Notes under the pieces: generated by a model
Database searches by the model: none
Told to the model about the DNA's origin: nothing
What the model saw: the letters and a program-made list of their open reading frames with translations, nothing else
Part shown: positions 10,039 to 20,494 of the stretch, piece after piece
Layout: each line of letters begins with the position of its first letter
Position numbering within the stretch: the stretch's first letter is position 1
Origin: Nematopogon swammerdamellus
Taxonomy: Eukaryota > Arthropoda > Insecta > Lepidoptera > Adelidae
Length of the DNA: 64,000 nucleotides
Assembly: GCA_946902875.1 (NCBI GenBank)
Contig: OX336350.1
Location: 18,776,048 to 18,840,047 of the forward strand
Reading direction: 5' to 3'
Program-made: the position numbers and the translations under genes

Positions 10039-10179
10039 TATACGTTTCTCAAATTTTCCTCCAATCTTACCGGCCTTCAGCGTTACGGAGCGGGACCACT
10101 GCTTTCCGCCGTACCGGATGTCGTCAGCTGGCAGGTGAACTTCCCACACTCCCGTTTTACTGTCCACCGTCGCGAGAGT

Positions 10180-10690
10180 AGGTAGGTTGGACTCTATCCA
10201 GCGCCGTGCTATCCGTCTAATTGGTGATCCCAAGCTCACGGAGAGACTTGAATCATTGGGCCACAGGCGAACAATCGGTTCTCTTAGCCTGTTCTATAGG
10301 TACTACCATGGACGTTGCTCTGATGAATTGGCTTCTCTCATCCCTCCAGCCCCCATCCGTCTCCGCCACACCCGCCGGACTCGCTCGGAACATCCATATG
10401 TTGTTGACACCCAACTACTAAGAACACATCGTTTTTCGAAATCTTTCCTGTGTCGAACGGCGAAAATATGGAACGGTCTTCCGGTGAGTGTGTTCCCCAC
10501 CACTTATAACCTGGGAATCTTCAAAAGGCGTGTCAATAAATTAGACGACAACCTTTTTGTCCGCCTCATAGCCGGCATGGCGCCTCTCTGAGCGTGGTTT
10601 CGCGAGCAATGGTGTTATTGGCTGTGTCTGATCTTCCGTTGAAGTATTGGGCACAGACACCCGCGCCGGCTGCCTATAAAAAAAAAAAAA
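10180..10690 (+). mobile_element. LINE-B 3' end, C-terminal polyprotein fragment
   Basis: A 134-residue open frame (10187-10591) shows QRRAIRLIGDPKLTERLESL, then a RTIGSLSLFYRYYHGRCSDEL stretch, RTHRFSKSFLCRTAKIWNGL, and FKRRVNKL. This is the region downstream of the reverse transcriptase in insect non-LTR retrotransposons. It is 5'-truncated: no reverse-transcriptase or endonuclease domain precedes it. After the stop come a short 3' UTR ('gagcgtggtttcgcgagc') and poly(A) at 10676-10690. The clade (CR1/Jockey-like or RTE-like) cannot be fixed from this segment. A 3' UTR fragment of the same family lies at 44840-44950. Confidence 0.85.
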
Positions 10691-11068
10691 GGATCCGCTT
10701 ACTCCAACGGTTGTCATCACGACGAGGTCATAATTGAGGAGGTTAGGAACAAAACGTGCTAATTACGTAGTTCCTTTTTTTGGGAAATCAACGAAAACTG
10801 TATATATATAGAAATATCATTTATTGTACTTAAATATAAATTTTACAAAAGGCGGACTTATTAGGTACCTATGGCAATCGCAAGCAACATAATATAAGAT
10901 AGCAACAAAAGAAGATGAAAGAAACTTAATACTAACAAGCAGACGCCAGGCATAATATGTACAGTTAAAATAATATAATATATTACATAAATATAGGACA
11001 TATTAACATACAAAATAAGAATATAATGTAATGACGCATACTTATTTATATGTATTACAAGCTGTGCC

Positions 11069-11287
11069 CGCGGCTCCGCCCGATCTCATATTTCACTTCA
11101 CTGCTAACCTCATAAGCCATTTAGCGTGATAGTAAGTAGCCTATAGTTGATGGGAAGAATCAAGCTATCCGTAGGTTTTTTTTATTAAAATCGGTTCAGT
11201 GGTTCTCGAGTTATAAGCGGACAGACAGACATACACTCAGACACTCAGACAGAAAGCAGACGTTGGATTTTATTATAGGTAAGGATG
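11069..11287 (+). repeat. dispersed repeat D1
   Basis: From 'agctgtgcccgcggctccgc' to 'ttggattttattataggtaa', as in the copies at 4285 (inverted), 47745 and 58832. It sits inside the 2.8-kb inverted-repeat element. Confidence 0.65.
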
Positions 11288-12078
11288 TATTAACAATAGA
11301 TACTCGATAAATAAATTACATAAACTACATAAAGGCCTAACCTTGCCACTTTCTTTAAATTAGTTTTTTTGGCTTAAATCTAGCTTAATTAGAACTATTA
11401 GACGTGAAATAAGTTTTTCTATTTATTGAAATCAGCGCACTAAAAAATAATTAAATCGTAATTGACACGTTTTGATTGTACTCTTCGTAATTGGCACGGT
11501 GGTACCGGCTGTACCAGAGCTGTGCACAATTCGATCCGACTAATCTGTGATCTCTTAGCTATAATTTTTTTATTAATGCTTGGATGCCGGCACCCTTATT
11601 ACGATAATGCAACCGGTCCGCCGGACCGGTCCGTAGCTCCAAATCTGACAGTTCGGCGACTGTTTTATGCGATTTTGGAATGCAACCAGTCCGTGCAACG
11701 GGTATTGCGGTATCAGTCCGCAGATGTGTCATACATTTTACGGCATATTGGTATTACGATCGCATTTGCAGTCGCACAACTGTCAAACTTGCGACCGACC
11801 GCAGCCCGCGAGCTGTCATCCGTGATGCTCCTCCTGAGCAGCATCATAGCACCATTCACGGCTAACGAGCGACGATCTTTTCTGTGTTTTTGGTAGTGAC
11901 ATCGTATAAGTATATTTATAGTGGCTAAAATAAGTAACGTATGTTCATTTATAGTGTTTGAATTATTTTTTAGTAAATTTTGTATTTTAATAGTATTTCT
12001 TAAATATATATAATTTTAACTTGGTCTTGAATTTATATCATATATATTATAGAATATAAAATAGGAATAATAAAGAAA

Positions 12079-12513
12079 ACCTCCCTCTCCCTCTCCCTCT
12101 CTCTCTCCCTCTCCCTCTCCCTCTCCCTCTCCCTCTCCCTCTCCCTCTCCCTCTCCCTCTCCCTCTCCCTCTCCCTCTCCCTCTCCCTCTCCCTCTCCCT
12201 CTCCCTCTCCCTCTCCCTCTCCCTCTCCCTCTCCCTCTCCCTCTCCCTCTCCCTCTCCCTCTCCCTCTCCCTCTCCCTCTCCCTCTCCCTCTCCCTCTCC
12301 CTCTCCCTCTCCCTCTCCCTCTCCCTCTCCCTCTCCCTCTCCCTCTCCCTCTCCCTCTCCCTCTCCCTCTCCCTCTCCCTCTCCCTCTCCCTCTCCCTCT
12401 CCCTCTCCCTCTCCCTCTCCCTCTCCCTCTCCCTCTCCCTCTCCCTCTCCCTCTCCCTCTCCCTCTCCCTCTCCCTCTCCCTCTCCCTCTCCCTCTCCCT
12501 CTCCCTCTCTCTC
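12079..12513. repeat. (CTCCCT)n hexanucleotide microsatellite, ~72 units
   Basis: About 435 bases of almost perfect CTCCCT repeats with small CT interruptions near each end. The minus strand is pure purine, (AGGGAG)n, giving GGG runs separated by AGA without a break, which fits the G-quadruplex and triplex-forming consensus. Three minus-strand frames stay open and would read GE, RE and GR dipeptides, but this follows from the repeat and is not evidence of a gene. Confidence 0.97.
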
Positions 12514-12644
12514 TTGCAAATGCCCACGCAATATTTTTAACTGCCATCAGGAGGTTATTCTGTATGTGAAGCTAAATAACTTTTGTAACAGAAATGTTTT
12601 TTTCGAGACAAAATATTTTTAATATCAGAAATAACTTTGTAGGA

Positions 12645-12725
12645 TTCCACAATCAGGATTAGAACCCACAACCTCCTGCATTGATTATTGAGGGCGGCTC
12701 TTCTGCCTACTAGGCTATTCAAGCA
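12645..12725 (-). tRNA. tRNA-like remnant (A and B boxes)
   Basis: On the minus strand, 'tagcctagtagg' at 12706-12717 matches the A-box consensus and 'ggttctaatcc' at 12656-12666 matches the B box except for one base. Spacing is tRNA-like. It is probably a tRNA pseudogene or SINE head rather than a working tRNA, because the acceptor stem does not pair convincingly. Confidence 0.5.
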
Positions 12726-13539
12726 CACATTAAGAGTGAGATAGCACGAAAGCGGCCGCCATCCATCATATCTTTATGTGTATATATCAGTATGTATACA
12801 TACACCGCCCGACAGCCGCCGCCGCGCCGTGCAGGCAGAAACGCCTTTCCTAAGCAATCCGTAACACAATAAATAATTTGTTCAATCGCTTGTATTAATT
12901 ATCATTGCTTTATGTTCCTATATTTGGCATGTTAAAAGTAACATACGTTATTTATTATTGATTTTAATATATACTTTTACCATTCGTAGTAACATTTTAT
13001 AAGTTTCTTTCAAAATTTGGCACCTTACCTGAACCAACAACCAACCTTTGATGTCGGTCCGCGGGACCGGTCGCAATAACGTAATACCAATTTTGTCCGT
13101 CGCAGTCGCAACATCAACACCAGTCGCAACATCAGCACCATTATCGTAATAAGGGTGCGGGTCCTTCTCCCATTTCTTTAATTTTATTTTCTTGAATTTA
13201 GTGTGGTGTTTGTTGCCATGCTTGAGAAACATAATGATATCAGTCGAAAAAAACATTTTGCAGTAATTGACACGATTTGGTCCGACACACACAATTTTCT
13301 ATGCAAAATGACTCGAACCAAATCGGAAAAAACTATTTAGAAGGAATATTTCAATCACGTAATTGACACATTTTGAACCAACAACTTTGTTTTTTGTGCT
13401 CGATTTAGATAGGAAAACTGCGTTTTTTGATGCAACCAAGCTCGCCAATCTGTAGAATTGGCGATTTTTTACAGAACATTTTTTCTTGGAAATACGTAAT
13501 CGACACGTTTTGTTCCTAACCCCCTCAATTTACAACCTC

Positions 13540-13821
13540 TAGGGAACGTTAGCAAAGTATAGGGGAAACAGCGATAATGCCGATAGTACCTTCCTGAAAC
13601 ATCGAGATATATTAATAGAGGAAGCGCTATGATGAAACTTTCAAGGAAATAAGGTCGCAATATCTGAGGTATGAGGGAAGGGAGCGGGTTGGCGCGGTGA
13701 GGGGAGCCGAGCGGCAGAGGGGGTGTCGGCACGGGGAGCGAGCGGGAGGGGGGAAGCGGAGTTTGAGGCGGTTGTTGCGCGCGGACTGCGTGTGTAGCGT
13801 CGTCGTCGTCGGTGTATCGCA
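13540..13821. other. purine-rich GC stretch without a gene
   Basis: 13675-13800 is G-rich on the plus strand ('gagcgggaggggggaagcgg') followed by 'cgtcgtcgtcgtcgg'. A minus-strand frame of 128 codons is open here but is low complexity and proline-rich. I do not support a gene. Confidence 0.35.
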
Positions 13822-14101
13822 ATCTTAGACGGAGGTTAAACGCTAGGTTTTTCATCAGTTCAGTCCACCAGTCTGGTTAAACCATGGTCAGACTGACCGT
13901 TTAATCTACTTTGATGGATGGATGGTTTGGAATGATGGACCAGACTGATGGATTTTAAAATATTTTGATACTAGACTGATGGCAGACTGATAGTACGAAT
14001 GCATTTTACGTTTGGCGTTAGTCTGGCGTCAATCTGGTCGTGACCAAGGTCACGGACTGAACTGATGCCAAACCTAGTAGCGTGTAACCTCCGTCTTAGA
14101 A
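13822..14101. mobile_element. MITE-3 (fold-back, ~45-bp arms)
   Basis: The left arm 'cttagacggaggttaaacgc' and 'catcagttcagtcc' are found inverted at 14040-14097. The interior repeats 'cagactgatgg' variants and stays partly palindromic ('ggtcagactgacc'). No coding capacity. The target duplication is unclear. Confidence 0.7.
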
Positions 14102-14112
14102 TCACAATCAAC

Positions 14113-14320
14113 TAGGGCAGGGATTGCATCCACACACGCTGCACATATGGAACGCACTCCCTGCCCATATATTTCCTCCCAAATACAGCCTGGGGTTTTT
14201 AAAAAGGGACCTGTCAGGCCGCCATGGCAATCGCAATCCCCGTGCATGACAGAATGTCCAAGGGTATCGTTAGACACCTACTTGTAGGTGAAATGATGCC
14301 ACATATCGCGCTATCCATAA
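14113..14320 (+). mobile_element. LINE-A 3' end, first of two in tandem
   Basis: Contains 'gggattgcatcc', 'ccatatatttcctccc', 'gacctgtcaggc' and the 3' end 'atgatgccacatatcgcgct'. These match the LINE-A 3' end at 46620 and 61184. It is internally deleted and lacks any reverse-transcriptase part. Confidence 0.65.
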
Positions 14321-14334
14321 ACAAAAACTCATCG

Positions 14335-14525
14335 CGCATGCGTACCAATCAGTTCGGCAAATCTTTCCTCTACAGAACCGGTAAACTCTGGAACGCTCTC
14401 CCTGCCCATATATTTCCCGCCAACTGCACAGTATCGGGCCCTTTGAGGATCATGAATAGGCATTGTGTCAGGGCGACATGACATTCGCAACCCCCGTATA
14501 CGACTGAATGCCCATGCTTTATTAT
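14335..14525 (+). mobile_element. LINE-A 3' end, second of two
   Basis: 'atgcgtaccaatcagttcgg' reads MRTNQFGKSFLYRTGKLWNALPAHIFP, the LINE-A C-terminal stretch. It is followed by 'gacattcgcaacccccgt' of the 3' UTR, with no poly(A) before the flank. Confidence 0.7.
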
Positions 14526-14574
14526 TTATTCATCATTCATATGGTAGTACATTACGATTGAATTTGTCCTGTTT

Positions 14575-15215
14575 AGTTTTTACAATCCGTTTCGATTACA
14601 CCCACAAAGAAGAGCCGGGGAGAAACTTCGCAGAGTTTTTTTAAAGTCTTCGATTACAATACATTATGACTAGTTACACAATAGACACCGCTTACAGTAT
14701 TAAGATATAGTTTGAGAGCTAGAATAACTATAATTTTAGTTAGATAATTATTATTCTGACCACATAAAATCAAAAGTAAAATAAAAATAAAATCAGGTGT
14801 ACTTATAGAGCCTTTGTCAGATTTCATTAACATCGTTATACAACTTATGGTTGCCTAGCGCCGCATGTCGCGCTTTCAATAAAAAAACCGGCCAAGTGCG
14901 AGTATGAAATGCTTCATATTAGTTAAAATTCATGATTAGTTCAAATGCTTCAAACTCTTTTCGGTAGATGGCGCGCATACACTTTTTAGTTTCTTATATG
15001 GGGACCCTGTGAACTTTTTACTTTTTCTTATTTTTATTTATTATTTTGTTGTTATATCGGCCATAATAACACATATTCTGTGAAAATTTCAACAGGCTAC
15101 CTATTACGGTTCAAGAGATACAGCCCTCGGACAGACGGACAGACAGGCAGACAGACAGACAGAGGGCGTTGGTTTAGTAATAGGGTGCCGTACGACGGAT
15201 ACGGAACCCTAAAAA
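14575..15215. repeat. LINE remnants and dispersed repeat D2
   Basis: 14575-14645 holds an inverted 'aagaagagccgg' fragment of the family at 4187. From ~14840 the LINE-A terminus ('catgtcgcgctttcaataaa') leads into D2, with 'ttcaacaggctacctatta', 'gggtgccgtacgac' and a CAGA tract. The parallel with 2296-2700 shows that the LINE-A tail and D2 form one recurrent unit. Confidence 0.55.
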
Positions 15216-15547
15216 TACGAACTCAGTTGCGGCCTGATGGCTTCAACTCGATGGAACATGGCTGCCTCTAGAGTACACTCTCTAGTAAGAAGTACGTACA
15301 CCTCGATGTCCTGCCGTGCCGTTTATTTTCGCGCTCAGCTTGCAATCTGACGATCTTGATAGAAGCATCAAAGAACCAGGAGCTTGTTTACTGTCAGATA
15401 GAGTTACGATCGGCGCTATTACTGAAGTATATCCTGTCTGTTGACCTAATTCGCACGTTCTATAGTTTAGCTATTCGCAAGGTATTATTGATGCCAAATG
15501 GATTGGCACTGACACTTTTTCGTATAAATGTTGCTTCACCGTTCGGA
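15216..15547. other. no recognised feature
   Basis: Non-coding flank between D2 and a SINE-2 fragment. Only short frames. Confidence 0.5.
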
Positions 15548-15812
15548 ACCAGTGTAAAACTGTTGGTCCCTTCCCTTGCCCCTCCTTACTAGGTGGTGGG
15601 CTCAAATTGTAGCCGACTGCGTTGGTACAAGCGTACTGTATGTAAGATGGCCGCATAGCAGCCTCGGTTGTGTTCTCCTCTAGTCCAGTATAGCCAGCAA
15701 TCCAGGGAAGTCTCCGGTATGGCACCTACCTTCTCGGAGGTGACATTGGCTGTTCGGAGCATGTGCTTTGGCCCCTCCGACTAAGTCATCCATACCTGAT
15801 TACATAAAAAAA
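15548..15812 (+). mobile_element. SINE-2 fragment (core and tail T2)
   Basis: The core ('ccttactaggtggtgggctc') and full T2 ('ctagtccagtatagccagca', 'cggaggtgacattggctg') end in 'catacctgattacat' plus poly(A). The tRNA head is missing. Confidence 0.8.
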
Positions 15813-15934
15813 TTCCAATTTCATTAATAAATAAATATCATAAAAAAACTTCTAAAGAAAACACACTTCATTATGCAGTTTTATGTACCAGCACCAGCCG
15901 ATAATTGTATATTGTATTGATATGGCCACTTTTT

Positions 15935-16215
15935 ACCACATACGCTGTATCCCGACAATCGAGGTAAGAAGAGTAACTGATGTTGTGCTGCAAAAACTCA
16001 GTTAAATTGCAGTACAACACCGACCACCACGTTTAGTACTTACAGTATTTGTACAAGATACACACACAAGCAGAAAGTAAGTCACGAAGACTTACTTACT
16101 GCATGTCTCGGCGGAATGACCGCGAGAGGTGGCTTTCCTGTCGCCCTTTAGTCACGGCATCCATTGCCCTTAGCCGCCGTTACCGATATGCACGGGTAAA
16201 GATGCAGTTGGACAC
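15935..16215 (-). mobile_element. SINE-3 copy, minus strand
   Basis: Plus-strand order is 'gtatcccgacaatcgaggta', the T3 inverted pair ('gttgtgctgc' with 'gcagtacaacac'), 'gagaggtggctttcctgtcg', then a diverged H3 ('gatatgcacgggtaaagatg'). It is nearly complete but old. Confidence 0.75.
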
Positions 16216-16809
16216 AGTACACAGAATAATAAAACTTCGCGAAAATAATAAAATAAACTTAGCAAACCCTTGCTCATTCTCATCAGTCATTGCTCTCTTC
16301 GCAAACCTCATGTTTTGAAAGTTAGTAAGTAGTAAAAATGTTTTTCAAGCGAGCCTAGATAGATACACATTAGCTGCTTTATAAACTTGAGTTTGTATTC
16401 CAAACACACACAGCAGGAACTCACAGCGGTCGGGCTTGCCCTATTCTATTAAAATTGCCATAGACCACAGAGCATCAAATACCTACCGCCCGCGCCCCCT
16501 ACTAGAGGCGCCCTAAGCGATGTTATTTGAAACCCAATAACCGTACGCTGAGCTGCTAGCGCTTCGTATGTGTGTGTGTGTGTGCTAGTATCGACAATAC
16601 ACACAAAGAGGAGCAAGTTAGGCACACGCACAAAACAAATGCACACGCACAACACACATATGTAAGTCATAGGCCACGCCCACAGGTTTCAACGGCGTTG
16701 TAGAGAAATCGCGCTCACGGCGCCTCTAGTAGGGGCGGGCGCGCGCATTTCATGCTCTGTGCTTTAGACTAACAGGTGCGGTTTACAAAACTAATATTAT
16801 ATTGGTAAC
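16216..16809. other. no gene; short TG repeat
   Basis: A (TG)n run lies at 16567-16583. The paired phrases 'actagaggcgcc' (16501) and 'ggcgcctctagtaggggcgg' (16719) are inverted copies and may bound a small inverted-repeat element of ~240 bases. Otherwise unassigned. Confidence 0.4.
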
Positions 16810-17945
16810 TAGCTTTTGCCCGCGGCTTCGCTCGCGTGAAATTCGTATTTCAAAGGAAGACCTAAGGGCGAGCTGGATTCAGGTACTTAAACGATAAACC
16901 GTCTCGAAGAAAGTGAGTAACTTTTTGAGGCCGAAGGCGGAGTTGCGTTCAGGAAGACGATAAACCTTCTCGAAGACAGTAAGTAACTATGGGCGAGGCC
17001 GAAGGCCGAGCTGCGTTCAGGATGAGGGTACCCTTTTCGAAGAAAGTAAGTAATAGAGGGCGAGGCCGAAGGCCGAGCTGCGTTCAGGAAAACGATAAAC
17101 CTTCTCGAAGACAGTAAGTCGAACACATCTCGGCCTTCGGTCTCGCCCATAGTTACTTACTGTCTTCGAGAAGGTTTATCCTCTTCCTGAACGCAGCTCG
17201 GCCTTCGGCCTCGCCCTTTGTTACTTGGTTTCTTCGAGAAGGTTTAGGATCTTCCTGAACGCAGCTAGGCCTTCGGCCTCGCCTTTTGTTACTTACTTTC
17301 TTTCAGGAAGACCATAAACATTCTCGGAGAAAGTAAGTCACAGAGGGCGAGGCCGAAGGCCGAGCTGCGTTCAGGAAGACGATAAACCTTTTCGAAGACA
17401 GTAAGTAACTATGGGCGAGGCCGAAGGCCGAGCTGCGTTCAGGAAGGGAATAAACCATCTTTAAGAAAGTAAGTAACAAAGGGCGAGGCCGAAGGCCGAG
17501 CTTCGTTCAGGAAGAGGATAACCTTTTCGAAGAATGTAAGTAACAGTGAGCGAGTCCGAAGACCGAGCTGCGTTCAGGAAGACCATAAATCTTCTTGAAG
17601 AAAGTAACTTCTTTGTTACTTACTTTCTCCGAAAATGTTTATCTTCTTCCTGAACACATCTCGGCCTTCGGTCTCGCCCATAGTTACTTACTGTCTTCGA
17701 GAAGGTTTATCCTCTTCCTGAACGCAGCTCGGCCTTCGGCCTCGCCCTTTGTTACTTGGTTTCTTCGAGAAGGTTTAGGATCTTCCTGAACGCAGCTAGG
17801 CCTTCGGCCTCGCCTTTTGTTACTTACTTTCTTCGAGAAGGTTTATAGTCTTCCCGAACGCAGCTCGGCCTTCGGCCTCGCCATTAGTTACTTACTTTCT
17901 TTGAGTACGTTTATCGTCTTAGTGAACGCAACTCATTCACAAACT
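16810..17945. repeat. mixed-orientation array of ~70-bp 'ggccgaaggcc' units
   Basis: About 15 units containing 'gggcgaggccgaaggccgag', 'ctgcgttcaggaag' and 'cttctcgaagaaagtaagta'. Orientation flips at ~17115, ~17305 and ~17607, and at the last flip 'agaaagtaact' meets its complement to form a hairpin. A segment of about 175 bases is present identically at 17125 and 17655. The left end joins 'cccgcggcttcgctcgcg'. Partial arrays are at 21645-21745, 52780-52985 and 54025-54080. Confidence 0.9.
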
Positions 17946-18300
17946 TTCGCGTTTATAATATTAGTAGGATGTATTTTGGGTAGGTTCGGAGTGAGGCCTG
18001 ATTTTAGAAATTATTCCCAATTATCGGATGCATGCAAGTAAATCCGAAAGCAACAGCTAACAATATATAAATTTCTGAAATGTGTTAATTAAGCCCTTTT
18101 ATTTGATCCCCAAGACGGCAACATTAAAAAAATTTTTTTAGGTCATGGACTTTATGTCCTTTAGAGGGCGCCATATACAATTTTATGGGACGTCACATAG
18201 CCTCTATCCAGCGTCAAGACAAGCAAGACGCATCCAACGATACCTCATTTGTCAAATTACGATAAGTAGTTTCGAAGTTATGTATGAGGGAACAGATGAA
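17946..18300. other. no recognised feature
   Basis: Non-coding flank before the CATA microsatellite. Confidence 0.5.
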
Positions 18301-18393
18301 CATACATACATACATACATACATACATACATACATACATACATACATACATACATACATACATACATACATACATACATACATACATACATAC
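18301..18393. repeat. (CATA)n microsatellite, ~23 units
   Basis: Perfect CATA repeats. The preceding 'gttatgtatgagggaacag' resembles dispersed repeat D3, whose other copies carry shorter CATA tracts at the same place. Confidence 0.95.
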
Positions 18394-18779
18394 CGGTCAA
18401 ACACATAACTCTCATTTTCGCTTCGCCGTAGTCGGGTAAAAATAAGAATCTTTTCGCTAATAGTGCGCGCATACTAAACTATGTACAATGTAATAGACAT
18501 ACGATCAAATAACTTAAATCAAATAGGAACTCCAGTTATCCAGTCCAATATCCGCTAACATCGACTTGCAACAACACATTTACCTAAAATTTGTTTGGTT
18601 TGCACCTAAAATTAATCACATAAATACCTAATGAAGTAAACCTCTGGCTCGAGACAATGCATACACACACCGCGCTCGGCCAGACCGTACCCCGCGCCGC
18701 GCGCGCGCCCGCGCCTCCGCCGCCGCCAGCCTCCGCATGATAGCAGCTACAAACCGCCGCCCCCGCGCCGCGCCGCTTT
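18394..18779. other. GC-rich patch, no gene
   Basis: 18665-18775 is dominated by CG dinucleotides ('ccgcgccgcgcgcgcgcccg'). No supported frame. It directly precedes D3. Confidence 0.4.
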
Positions 18780-19090
18780 TATTTCGATTCGATTTGTATG
18801 GGAGCCACATCTTAGCGTAGCCGGAAGTGAATTTTAGTTATCCTGTGTACCGTATAGTAAAATGGGCTTGTACTAAGTTTCATCAAATTCGGATGATGGC
18901 TTAAGGAGTTATGGAGGAACATACATACATACATACATACATACATACAGAAAAGATTTCTAAAAATCGTCAATATAGCTTTAGTATCATATATAGAGGC
19001 TACAAACTCAATATTTCCTAAAACAAAGTAACTTACTCCATGACCATCCCTTACAGATTTATTATTAGTATTGATGATTGATATTAATAT
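18780..19090 (+). repeat. dispersed repeat D3
   Basis: Begins 'tttgtatgggagccacatct', continues with 'taagttatggagg'-type sequence, a CATA tract and 'aaaagatttctaaaaatcgtc', and ends 'catcccttacagatttatta'. Other copies: 23855-24664 (split by MITE-5), 54110-54330 and 55345-55620 (minus). The end 'cccttacag' is the empty site of MITE-5. Confidence 0.75.
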
Positions 19091-19249
19091 TGATTTCCTT
19101 CGCCATTTCGCCTTAGAAAATTTTAATATTATACATTTTATAAGAAGCTTTGCTGCCTAAACAAATATCTGTAGATGCCTTTAATTATTAATTTGGATTT
19201 GACAATATTTTTCGTTAATTTATTAATTCGCTAGGACTTGCGGAAACGA

Positions 19250-19420
19250 CCTAGGAAAGCTCCTTATTGATAAGTCTGGTGACCGACGCGACGTGCCAAG
19301 TCTTTCTTCTTTCAGCGAATAGGGCTAGCCATTCAAAGGGGCAACGCAGCCAGCGTATTGAGCACTGTGGCTGAGTCGGCTGAGTTGGACGAAATGTTTT
19401 ACTTACTGAAATGTTATTAT
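19250..19420 (+). pseudogene. LINE-C C-terminal relic
   Basis: Two frames carry matching pieces: LGKLLIDKSGDRRDVPS, then after a frameshift IGLAIQRGNAASVLSTV. The motif LAIQRGNAASVL also occurs at 41464-41520 and 59440-59480, so these are three 3' ends of one non-LTR family. Clade not assigned. Confidence 0.65.
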
Positions 19421-19562
19421 TTAGTTTTTATTTGTTTATTAAGTTAATTTTGTTTAATGAGTTTTATGCCACTTATCTTGTCACCTATTTATTAATTTAA
19501 TAATTTACTAAATATTGTCTAAAAATAATTTAATAATTATATAATATACAAAAAACGCTATA

Positions 19563-19935
19563 CAGGGTGTATTATGAGCATAGGTCATAAAACAAACCAG
19601 GTACTCCTGAGCCTATTTGGAGCAAAAAAGTTAGATGACATTTTATTCTACGGTGAACTTTTTTTTCATACTAAAATAAAGAGTCTTTTTATTTAGTTTA
19701 ATATAAAAAAAATAGATCACCGTAGAACAAAAGGTCATTAAACTTTTTTGTTCCAAATATGTAGGCTCAGGAGTACCTGGTTTGCTTTATAAGTAAGGTG
19801 TTCCCTAATTAGCTGCAAACATTTTGGGAGGGGTGCATAGTAAACATATTTAAAAAAAAAACTGTTTTTAGCACTAACTTTCGAAAAATTTACAGGACAT
19901 AGACATAATGTTCTGCCCAATCAAAGTGTGCCACC
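19563..19935. mobile_element. MITE-4 (terminal inverted repeats starting acagggtg)
   Basis: 'caggtactcctgagcctatt' at ~19599 is inverted at ~19760-19790, and 'ggagcaaaaaagtt' pairs with 'aacttttttgttcc'. The left end is 'acagggtgt'. The right boundary may be 'gtgttccct' at ~19798 or 'caccct' at ~19931. No coding capacity. Confidence 0.6.
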
Positions 19936-19953
19936 CTAGTGGCGCCTAAATAG

Positions 19954-20342
19954 CTTTTTTTTATGGAAACTGACACGGTTGGCTACATCACCTACAACAT
20001 CCGTGATGTCAGCCCATAACACCGGGTGAACTAGGTGCCATGTCAGTGCTTCCCTTCGGTCATGCCGGCTACACTGAACTGGTCGGAAAACACAAACTTT
20101 TTACGTAGCCGTTTCGACGGACGTTTCATTCAGTGCGGTGGTACCAACCCGGGCGGGTTGAACCCTACCACCTTGTAAAGTAAGAAGGGAAGGGTCAAGG
20201 GACCTACAGTTTTACGTGGAATCCGAACCACGGTCAGCCGGTCGAGCGGTCGAGCGGTCACCCATCCAAATACTGACCGGCCCAGCGTTGCTTAACCATC
20301 AATAGCGACAGTCGACTGTCTGCACCACTGAGCTATCGAGGC
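19954..20342 (-). mobile_element. SINE-1, full length
   Basis: From poly(T) and 'atggaaactgacacggttgg' through T1 and core to the tRNA/5S head, ending at 'ccactgagctatcgaggc'. The 5S-like block is intact except for a local duplication of 'gtcgagcg' near the C-box side. Confidence 0.9.
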
Positions 20343-20417
20343 TGACGAATTAATCGCCTAAAGGCTGATTATTTGAGGCCAATGACTTCTTCTCCTTTTT
20401 ATGTATGCTCTGCAATA

Positions 20418-20494
20418 ATTATTTACCACGTAATTATACGTGGTAAATAATAATTATCACCGAAATCGGTACACGGTGTACCGATTTCGATGAT
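20418..20494. repeat. two adjacent perfect palindromes
   Basis: 20418-20451 has 15-bp perfect arms ('attatttaccacgta') around a 4-base loop. 20461-20489 has 14-bp perfect arms ('cgaaatcggtacac') around one base and extends to 20456-20494 with one mismatch. As DNA these could extrude cruciforms; as RNA they would be strong hairpins. No terminator or gene context explains them. Confidence 0.9.

Larger units (their letters stand above)
10724..13539. mobile_element. 2.8-kb element bounded by ~45-bp terminal inverted repeats
   Basis: The left end (~10724-10770) contains 'ggttaggaacaaaacgtg' and is matched in inverse at 13494-13539. Variants of 'gtaattgacacgttttg' recur as subterminal motifs at ~11459, 13262, 13357 and 13494. 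An internal inverted pair, 'gcacccttattacgataatg' (~11590) and its complement (~13140), adds to the symmetry. Inside lie D1 (11069-11287), a CTCCCT tract (12079-12513) and a tRNA-like remnant (12645-12725). A frame at 11462-11896 is open for 144 codons but shows no domain. The class is unknown. Confidence 0.55.

Noticed and set aside
12016..12547. Three long minus-strand frames of EG, RE and GR dipeptides
   Set aside because: They exist only because a 6-base repeat without stops is open in several frames. No start context, domain or flanking exon supports a protein.
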